NCBI GenBank assembly: GCA_013002595.1
Contig: JABDJG010000243.1
Coordinates: forward strand, 1-6,431
From: Hyphomicrobiales bacterium
GTDB taxonomy: Bacteria; Pseudomonadota; Alphaproteobacteria; Rhizobiales; Aestuariivirgaceae
Direction: 5' to 3'
Length of the DNA: 6,431 nt
Shown here: in pieces, positions 1 through 4,865 of the stretch
Numbering within the stretch: the first letter of the stretch is position 1
How the letters are laid out: each line of letters opens with the position of its first letter
Notes under the pieces: generated by a model
Seen by the model: only the letters and a program-made list of their open reading frames with translations
Databases searched by the model: none
Told to the model about the DNA's origin: nothing
Position numbers and translations under genes: made by a program

Positions 1-719
1 TCCTGACCGGCGCCTCGCGCGGCATCGGCCATGCCACGGTGAAGCGGTTCTCATCGGCCGGCTGGCGCGTCATCACCTGTTCGCGTCAGGCCTTCCCGGA
101 GGATTGTCCCTGGGAGATGGGTGAAGAAGATCATATCCAGGTCGATCTGGCCGACCCGGCTGATGTGACCCGCGCGGTCGGCGAGATGCGCGAGCGTCTG
201 AAAGCCCAGGACGGCCGCCTTGATGCTTTGGTCAACAATGCGGCGATCTCACCCAAGCTGCCCGGCGGCGGCCGCATGAACACGCTCGAGACCCCGATCG
301 ATGACTGGAAGACCGTCAGCCAGGTCAATTTTTATGCCCCGATCATGCTGGCCCGCGGCCTGATCGAGGAATTGAAGACCGCCAAGGGCTCGGTCGTCAA
401 TGTCACCTCGATCGTCGGCTCGCGCGTCCATCCCTTCGCTGGTGCGGCTTATGCAACCTCCAAGGCGGCGCTCGGCTCGCTGACACGTGAGATGGCGGCT
501 GATTTCGGCCCCCATGGCGTGCGCGTCAATGCCATTTCGCCGGGCGAGATCGAGACCGCAATCCTGTCACCGGGCACCGAAAAGATCATTCCCAGTATCC
601 CGCTGCGCCGTCTCGGTCAGCCCGAAGAGGTTGCCAAGGCGATCTATTTCCTGTGCACCGATGCCTCAAGCTACGTCAGCGGCGCCGAGTTGCACATCAA
701 CGGCGGCCAGCATGTCTGA
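1..719 (+). CDS. SDR-family NAD(P)-dependent oxidoreductase, 5' end cut by the window
   Basis: This is a classical short-chain dehydrogenase/reductase, a cytosolic enzyme that interconverts a hydroxyl and a carbonyl using NAD(P)H. The reading frame is open to the left edge. Codons from position 3 give the Rossmann glycine motif TGASRGIG, so the apparent GTG start at 39 is internal and only about ten N-terminal residues are missing. The NNA motif (NNAAIS) lies near 231-248. The full catalytic tetrad is visible: Asn at 327-329, Ser at 408-410, Tyr at 450-452 and Lys at 462-464 (YATSK). An Arg after the second strand (TCSR) favours NADP(H), which is inference. The C-terminus is ordinary (SGAELHINGGQHV), and length fits the usual 240-250 residues. 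Its stop codon lies inside the start of the next gene, so the two are probably co-transcribed. The substrate is unknown. FabG-like 3-oxoacyl reductase annotation is possible, but nothing here shows fatty acid synthesis. Confidence 0.93.
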   Translation, partial: LTGASRGIGHATVKRFSSAGWRVITCSRQAFPEDCPWEMGEEDHIQVDLADPADVTRAVGEMRERLKAQDGRLDALVNNAAISPKLPGGGRMNTLETPIDDWKTVSQVNFYAPIMLARGLIEELKTAKGSVVNVTSIVGSRVHPFAGAAYATSKAALGSLTREMAADFGPHGVRVNAISPGEIETAILSPGTEKIIPSIPLRRLGQPEEVAKAIYFLCTDASSYVSGAELHINGGQHV

Positions 720-1857
720 CAATGAAGCGCCGTCCACTGAGACGCTGATTGCCCAGGCGCTGCATTTCATCGACGAGGCGTCCGGCGCCGTCGTGCCGGC
801 CTGGCAGCCTTCGACGACGTTTGCCCGCCGTGAAGATGCCGCGCTTTATGGCGATTACAGCTACAGCCGCTCCGGCAGCCCGACGGTTCATCATCTCGAA
901 CAGATGCTGGCCAAACTGGAGAGCGGCGCCGATGCCCGCATCTTCTCATCCGGTCTGGCCGCGATCACCTGTCTGATGGAAACACTCCCGACCGGTGCCC
1001 ATGTTGTCGCTCCGCGCGTCATGTATCACGGCGCCAAGGACTGGCTGCACCGCCTGAAGGAAAAGCGTGGCCTCAAGGTCACCTTCTTCGATCAGAGCGA
1101 CCCGGCAGGCCTTGCCGGTGCGATCCTGCCCGGCGAGACCAAGATAGTCTGGGTCGAAAGCCCGGCCAACCCGACCTGGGACGTCATCGACATTGCCGCT
1201 GCCGCCGAAACCGCCCATGCCGCCGGCGCTCTGATTGCCGTCGATGCGACCTGCGCCCCGCCGGTCCTGTGCCAGCCGCTCAAACTGGGCGCCGATCTGG
1301 TGTTCCATTCGGCGACCAAGTATCTCAACGGCCATTCCGATGTGACCGCCGGCGTTTTGATCACCAATGACGCCTCAACGCTCTGGAGCGAGATCGATCA
1401 CCTGCGCACCTATATGGGCTCGATCCTGCCGCCGTTCGAAGGCTGGCTGTTGATCCGCGGCATGCGTACCGTCTTCCTGCGCGTTGAGCGGGCCTCAAAA
1501 AACGCCCTTGCCATCGCCCGGCATTTTGAGAACCACCCCGGGCTTGAAAGCGTGCTCTATCCAGGCCTTGTCTCGCATCCGGGCCACGAGATCGCTGTCC
1601 GCCAGATGCCTGGCGGTTTCGGCGGCATGCTGTCTTTGCTGGTAAACGGCAGCGTCGATGACGCCGCTGCCGTCATGAGCCGCCTCAAGGTCTTCGTACG
1701 GGCGACCTCGCTCGGCGGTGTCGAGAGTCTCGCAGAACACCGCTATCTGGTCGAGGGCGCCAATTCGGTCGTGCCGAAAAACCTGATCAGGCTGTCAGTT
1801 GGGATTGAGGCGGTGGATGACCTGATCGCCGATCTGGAGCAGGCGCTCGCGGAATAA
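712..1857 (+). CDS. Trans-sulfuration family PLP enzyme (cystathionine gamma-synthase/lyase-like)
   Basis: This 381-residue protein belongs to the Cys/Met-metabolism PLP enzymes (fold type I), which do beta/gamma elimination or replacement on sulfur amino acids. Visible landmarks: Y51-S-R53 (phosphate contact from the partner subunit), SSGLAA, Y105 (the stacking/catalytic Tyr position), VESPANPTW from 148, D178 (pyridine nitrogen), the Schiff-base lysine K203 in HSATKYLNGHSD, SLGGVES at 333-339 and R360 (carboxylate binding) in RLSVGIE. The frame is open further upstream, to an ATG at 487. I chose the ATG at 712 because the family normally begins here and the extra 75 residues would be the SDR gene read out of frame. 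The start overlaps the SDR stop by 8 nt (ATGTCTGA), so translation is probably coupled. SLGG rather than the SWGG usual in MetC beta-lyases leans towards a gamma-type enzyme. The Tyr-His-Gly at 105-107 lacks the Cys of typical methionine gamma-lyases. Exact reaction is undecided. Confidence 0.9.
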   Translation: MSDNEAPSTETLIAQALHFIDEASGAVVPAWQPSTTFARREDAALYGDYSYSRSGSPTVHHLEQMLAKLESGADARIFSSGLAAITCLMETLPTGAHVVAPRVMYHGAKDWLHRLKEKRGLKVTFFDQSDPAGLAGAILPGETKIVWVESPANPTWDVIDIAAAAETAHAAGALIAVDATCAPPVLCQPLKLGADLVFHSATKYLNGHSDVTAGVLITNDASTLWSEIDHLRTYMGSILPPFEGWLLIRGMRTVFLRVERASKNALAIARHFENHPGLESVLYPGLVSHPGHEIAVRQMPGGFGGMLSLLVNGSVDDAAAVMSRLKVFVRATSLGGVESLAEHRYLVEGANSVVPKNLIRLSVGIEAVDDLIADLEQALAE

Positions 1858-1866
1858 TGGCTGTAA

Positions 1867-3252
1867 TCAAGCCGCCCGCAGATCTTCCTTGCTGACCCAG
1901 GCTTCGGTATCCTCAAGTGCCTTCTCGATCCGGTCGAAGAGCTCGTTGAGTTCGTCTTCCTGGATGATCAGCGGCGGGCAAATGCCGATCGCATCGACCA
2001 TGGCGCGGACCATCAGGCCATGCTCCTGGGCGAATGCGGCCGTCTTGGCGCCGACCATCATCTTGGGATCGAACGGGCGCTTGGTCGCCTTGTCGGCCAC
2101 CATCTCGAACGAGCCGAGCATGCCGCGACCACGGGTCTCGCCGACCAGCGGGTGATCGCCGAGCGCGGCCAGCCGCCGCTGGAACACTTCACCCAGCTGC
2201 GAAGCATGGCCGACGATGCCGTCGCGCTTGTAGATCTCGATGGTTTTCAGTGCCACTGCAGCGCCGACCGGGTGCGCGGTATAGGTATAGCCGTGCCCGA
2301 AGGTGCCGATCTTGCGGCTGGCATCGAGCATCGCCTGGTAGACATCTTCTTCGATGGTGATCGCACCGAGAGGGAAATAGGCTGATGTGATCGCCTTGGC
2401 CATCGAGACCGATGTCGGCTGCATGCCAAGCGTTTCGGTGCCGAACCATTTGCCGGTCCGCCCGAAGCCGCAGATCACCTCATCGGCAATGAAGCGCACA
2501 TCATACTTGGCGAGCACAGCGTTGATCTTGGGGAAGTAGCTCTCCGGCGGCACCAGTACGCCACCCGCACCCATGATCGGCTCGGCGATGAACGCGGCAA
2601 CCGTTTCCGGCCCCTCGCGCTGGATCATGTCGTCGAGATCCTTGGCCATCCGGTCGGTGAATTCGTCCTCCGTTTCGCCGGCCTCGGCCATCCGGTAATA
2701 GTGCGGGCACGAGGTGTGCAGGATATTCTGGATTGGCAGGTCGAAATCCATATGCACCGGCGGCAGGCCGGTCAGCGAACCTGAGGCCACGGTGACGCCG
2801 TGATAGCCTTTCTGGCGTGCGATGATCTTCTTCTTTTCCGGCTTGCCGCGGGCATTGTTGTAATACCAGGTCAGCTTGACCTGCATGTCGTTGGCCTCGG
2901 AACCCGAGCAGCAGAACAGGACCTTCGAGGCCTCGCACGGTACGATTTCTTTCAGCGTTTCAGCCAGCTCGATGGCAACATCGTTCGACTTGTGCGCAAA
3001 GATATGCGTGTACGACAGCCGCCGCATCTGGGCTGCCGCGGTCTCGACCAGCTCCTCGTTGCCGTAACCCAGCGACGTGCACCACAGACCGGCCAATCCC
3101 TCGATATATTGCTTGCCGTCATTGTCATAGACGTAGATCCCCTTACCTTCCTCGATGATCACCGGGCCGATCTCGCGGTGCTTGGCAAGGTTGGTGTAGG
3201 GATGAATGACGGTCTCGATATCGCGGACAGCCATGTTCGAGAGCTGGGCCAT
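1867..3252 (-). CDS. Class III omega-aminotransferase (amine/omega-amino acid:pyruvate type)
   Basis: This is a complete 461-residue PLP-dependent class III (fold type I) aminotransferase, which moves an amino group from an amine or omega-amino acid to a keto acid, commonly pyruvate. Motifs: W57 in GLWCTSLGYG; the phosphate-binding SGSEAN at 116-121; Y150-H-G, whose Tyr stacks on PLP; D257 in DEVICGFGRTG, which binds the pyridine nitrogen; Schiff-base lysine K286 in SMAKAITSAY; GHGYTYTAHP around 319-328; and R416, at the position of the substrate-carboxylate 'flipping' arginine of Vibrio fluvialis-type amine transaminases. The segment YYNNARGKPEKKKII is characteristic of the amine:pyruvate transaminase group in alphaproteobacteria. 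A purine-rich Shine-Dalgarno (AGAGAGG, 3260-3266 on the minus strand) sits 7 nt before the ATG, which supports this start over Met7. It is divergent from the amidase and convergent with gene 2. Taurine, beta-alanine, putrescine-type or other amine substrates are all possible. Confidence 0.94.
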   Translation of the reverse strand: MAQLSNMAVRDIETVIHPYTNLAKHREIGPVIIEEGKGIYVYDNDGKQYIEGLAGLWCTSLGYGNEELVETAAAQMRRLSYTHIFAHKSNDVAIELAETLKEIVPCEASKVLFCCSGSEANDMQVKLTWYYNNARGKPEKKKIIARQKGYHGVTVASGSLTGLPPVHMDFDLPIQNILHTSCPHYYRMAEAGETEDEFTDRMAKDLDDMIQREGPETVAAFIAEPIMGAGGVLVPPESYFPKINAVLAKYDVRFIADEVICGFGRTGKWFGTETLGMQPTSVSMAKAITSAYFPLGAITIEEDVYQAMLDASRKIGTFGHGYTYTAHPVGAAVALKTIEIYKRDGIVGHASQLGEVFQRRLAALGDHPLVGETRGRGMLGSFEMVADKATKRPFDPKMMVGAKTAAFAQEHGLMVRAMVDAIGICPPLIIQEDELNELFDRIEKALEDTEAWVSKEDLRAA

Positions 3253-3259
3253 GTCTTTT

Positions 3260-3266
3260 CCTCTCT
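3260..3266 (-). promoter_or_regulatory. Shine-Dalgarno of the aminotransferase
   Basis: On the minus strand this reads AGAGAGG, followed by 7 nt (AAAAGAC) and then the ATG at 3252-3250. The spacing and sequence are good for a ribosome binding site. They decide in favour of the first ATG over the in-frame Met at residue 7, whose upstream region is coding and lacks such a motif. Confidence 0.7.
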
Positions 3267-3276
3267 GGAGTAGTTG

Positions 3277-3295
3277 CCGGTGACTGTGCTACCGG
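3277..3295. promoter_or_regulatory. Candidate operator dyad CCGGT-N9-ACCGG
   Basis: A perfect 5-bp inverted repeat, CCGGT at 3277-3281 and ACCGG at 3291-3295, is separated by 9 nt. One more pair matches outside a single mismatch (T3275 with A3297). Half-site centres are about 14 nt apart, which is longer than one helical turn. It lies 25 nt upstream of the aminotransferase start, where a bound repressor could block transcription. The G+C content makes a chance repeat possible, so confidence is modest. As RNA it could form only a weak hairpin with no U-tract, so a terminator is unlikely. Confidence 0.35.
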
Positions 3296-3332
3296 AAGAA
3301 ATATCTAGTCTTCTGCCTTAGTCTGCCTATGC

Positions 3333-3348
3333 GCCAGTTGCAAGCGGC
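3333..3348. promoter_or_regulatory. Candidate operator, near-palindrome centred on TTGCAA
   Basis: GCCAGTTGCAAGCGGC is symmetric about 3340/3341: GCC-N2-TTGCAA-N2-GGC, so 12 of 16 bases fit a perfect dyad. The compact, gap-free symmetry is the form seen in LacI- or GntR-type operators. That family assignment is only suggestive, since no regulator gene is in the window. It ends 21 nt before the amidase ATG, so a bound protein would sit at or just after the amidase promoter. Confidence 0.35.
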
Positions 3349-3369
3349 ACATCGACGAAAGAAACGAAC

Positions 3370-4788
3370 ATGACCGGTGACCTCATCAACAAAACCGCGT
3401 GCGAAATCGTCGATCTGCTGAAGACCGGTGACGTGACGCCGACCGACCTGCTCGATGCGCTTAAGAAAAGGATCGCCGAAGTCGATCCGGCAGTGAATGC
3501 GCTGCCGACATTGTGCTTTGACCGCGCCCGCGACCGGGCCAGCGTCGCAGAGACTGCTCTGCCCAGGGAGCGCGGACCTCTGGCCGGCATGCCGGTGCCG
3601 ATCAAGGATCTGACCGAAGTCGCCGGCGTTCTGTCGACCATGGGCTCGCCGATCTTCAAGGACACCATTCCCGACACCTCCGACATTCTCGTCGAACATC
3701 TGGAGGCCAACGGCGCCATCATCTATGCCAAATCGAACACGCCCGAATTCGGTGCCGGCGCCAACACCTTCAATGAAGTATTCGGCGCCACGCTGAACCC
3801 GTGGAACACGTCGCGCTCGGCGGCCGGTTCATCGGGCGGTGCTGCGGCATCGCTTGCAACCGGCACGGCCTGGCTGGCGCACGGCTCGGACATGGGCGGC
3901 TCGTTGCGCAATCCGGCCAGCTTTTGCGGTGTCTGCGGCATGCGCCCGTCGCCGGGTCGCGTTGCAAGCTCCAAAGGCAGCAAGATCGACGGCAATCTTG
4001 GCCAGGAAGGCCCGATGGCCCGCAATGTCGAGGATCTGGCGCTGCTGTTCGATGCCATGGTTGGCGAGGTGCCGGGCGATCCCGTCGCCTTGCCGCGTGA
4101 CGGCACGTCTTATCTCGGTGCCTCACGTTCGGGATGGAAGCCGACGAAAATTGCCGTCAGCCGCGATCTCGGCATCACCCCGGTCGACCCGGAGGTTGCC
4201 GATATCGTCGAGGCCGCAGCCCGCAAGTTTGAACAGGCCGGCATCATCGTTGAGCGAGCGCATCCTGATCTCGCCGAAGCGCATGAGTGCTTTCACAGCC
4301 TGCGCGCCCTGTCGTTCGCCACCGGCATGAAACCGCTGCTCGACGCGCACCGCGACCTGCTCAAACCCGAGGTTATCTGGAACATCGAACAGGGCCTTGA
4401 GCTGAGCGTCAATGATATCATCCGCGCCGAGCAGCAGCGTGCCGACATGTACCACCGCACCCTGGCGTTCTTTGAGACCTACGACCTCTTGTTGTGCCCG
4501 GCGACCATCGTCCCGCCGTTCCCGGTCGAGAACCGTTATGTCGAGGAATGCAACGGCCACAAGTTCGACAATTATGTCGAATGGCTCGCCATCGTCTATG
4601 CCATCACCAACGTGTGCTGCCCGGCGATCTCCATTCCGGCTGGCTTCACCCGGGAAAACCTGCCCGTTGGCATCCAGATGGTCGCCGCGCCGCGTGCAGA
4701 CGCGCAACTGCTGGCCGGCGCCAAGCTGCTTGAAGACATGCTGGATATGGTTATAAAGACGCCGATTGAACCGCGGGCGGGCAGTTGA
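3370..4788 (+). CDS. Amidase-signature family hydrolase
   Basis: This 472-residue protein is an amidase-signature (AS) serine hydrolase, which cleaves a carboxamide to a carboxylic acid plus ammonia or an amine. The Ser-cisSer-Lys triad is complete: K79 in PVPIKD, S154 in AGSSGG and nucleophile S178 in DMGGSLR. The 24-residue spacing between the two serines matches fatty acid amide hydrolase. SNTPEFGAGAN (122-132) followed by NPWNTSRSAAGSSGG resembles the group containing 6-aminohexanoate cyclic dimer hydrolase and many broad-range amidases. There is no signal peptide or extra C-terminal domain, so it should be cytosolic. GatA is unlikely because gatB and gatC are absent. The start at 3370 has only a weak A-rich ribosome site (GAAAG, 3357-3361), but the N-terminal helix fits the family. 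It is divergent from the aminotransferase and 77 nt upstream of the CoA ligase, with which it probably forms an operon. Its substrate is unknown. Confidence 0.94.
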   Translation: MTGDLINKTACEIVDLLKTGDVTPTDLLDALKKRIAEVDPAVNALPTLCFDRARDRASVAETALPRERGPLAGMPVPIKDLTEVAGVLSTMGSPIFKDTIPDTSDILVEHLEANGAIIYAKSNTPEFGAGANTFNEVFGATLNPWNTSRSAAGSSGGAAASLATGTAWLAHGSDMGGSLRNPASFCGVCGMRPSPGRVASSKGSKIDGNLGQEGPMARNVEDLALLFDAMVGEVPGDPVALPRDGTSYLGASRSGWKPTKIAVSRDLGITPVDPEVADIVEAAARKFEQAGIIVERAHPDLAEAHECFHSLRALSFATGMKPLLDAHRDLLKPEVIWNIEQGLELSVNDIIRAEQQRADMYHRTLAFFETYDLLLCPATIVPPFPVENRYVEECNGHKFDNYVEWLAIVYAITNVCCPAISIPAGFTRENLPVGIQMVAAPRADAQLLAGAKLLEDMLDMVIKTPIEPRAGS

Positions 4789-4865
4789 GCTGATCCATCA
4801 ACGCCGCTAATGTCGTGCTCAAACAACAAACGGCAACAACTGCCGCGACCTTAAGGGGAGTTGGA
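4789..4865. other. Amidase-ligase intergenic gap with small hairpin
   Basis: This 77-nt gap lies between two same-strand genes. It contains a short inverted repeat, CGGCA (4831-4835) and TGCCG (4841-4845) around the loop ACAAC, with no U-run after it. That makes it too weak for an intrinsic terminator. No recognisable -35/-10 pair was found, so read-through from the amidase promoter is the simplest reading. The end of the gap holds the ligase ribosome binding site. Confidence 0.4.
4853..4860 (+). promoter_or_regulatory. Shine-Dalgarno of the CoA ligase
   Basis: AAGGGGAG, 5 nt before the ATG at 4866, is the strongest ribosome binding site seen in the window. It selects the ATG at 4866 over the in-frame ATG at 4878, which would be 17 nt away. 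Confidence 0.75.

Larger units (their letters stand above)
3253..3369. promoter_or_regulatory. Divergent promoter region between aminotransferase and amidase
   Basis: This 117-nt stretch is the only sizeable intergenic region besides 4789-4865. It separates two divergently transcribed genes, so it must carry the promoter for the aminotransferase (leftward) and probably the promoter for the amidase and ligase (rightward). It is more A/T-rich in its middle (3296-3330) than the flanking genes. I could not find a convincing -35/-10 pair on either strand. The best fragments are TTGCCG at 3274-3279 on plus and TTGCAA at 3338-3343, which reads the same on both strands, and neither has a good -10 at the right spacing. 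Two inverted repeats, listed separately, are candidate regulator sites. Shared control of both directions by one regulator is inference. Confidence 0.6.

Noticed and set aside
39..41. GTG at 39 as the start of the SDR
   Set aside because: The TGASRGIG cofactor motif lies upstream in the same frame, so a start here would remove the NAD(P)-binding glycine loop.
487..711. 75-residue N-terminal extension of the PLP enzyme starting at ATG 487
   Set aside because: It is the SDR gene read in another frame: arginine/serine-rich with no family similarity. The family-typical N-terminus begins at 712.
946..1335. 129-residue open frame on the minus strand
   Set aside because: It is antisense to the conserved core of the PLP enzyme, including K203. 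High G+C leaves long open shadow frames, and no protein motif is seen.
1849..1875. GCGG...CCGC inverted repeat spanning the convergent stop codons
   Set aside because: It has a 4-bp stem with a 19-nt loop, as expected by chance in high-G+C DNA.
2800..3273. 157-residue open frame on the plus strand opposite the aminotransferase
   Set aside because: It is a shadow of a strongly conserved gene, with no motif and no convincing ribosome site.
4123..4707. 194-residue open frame on the minus strand opposite the amidase
   Set aside because: It is antisense to a recognised enzyme. Its composition mirrors the amidase codons and no domain is recognisable.
4831..4845. Hairpin CGGCA-ACAAC-TGCCG as a terminator after the amidase
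   Set aside because: The stem is only 5 bp and there is no U-tract, so it is unlikely to stop transcription.
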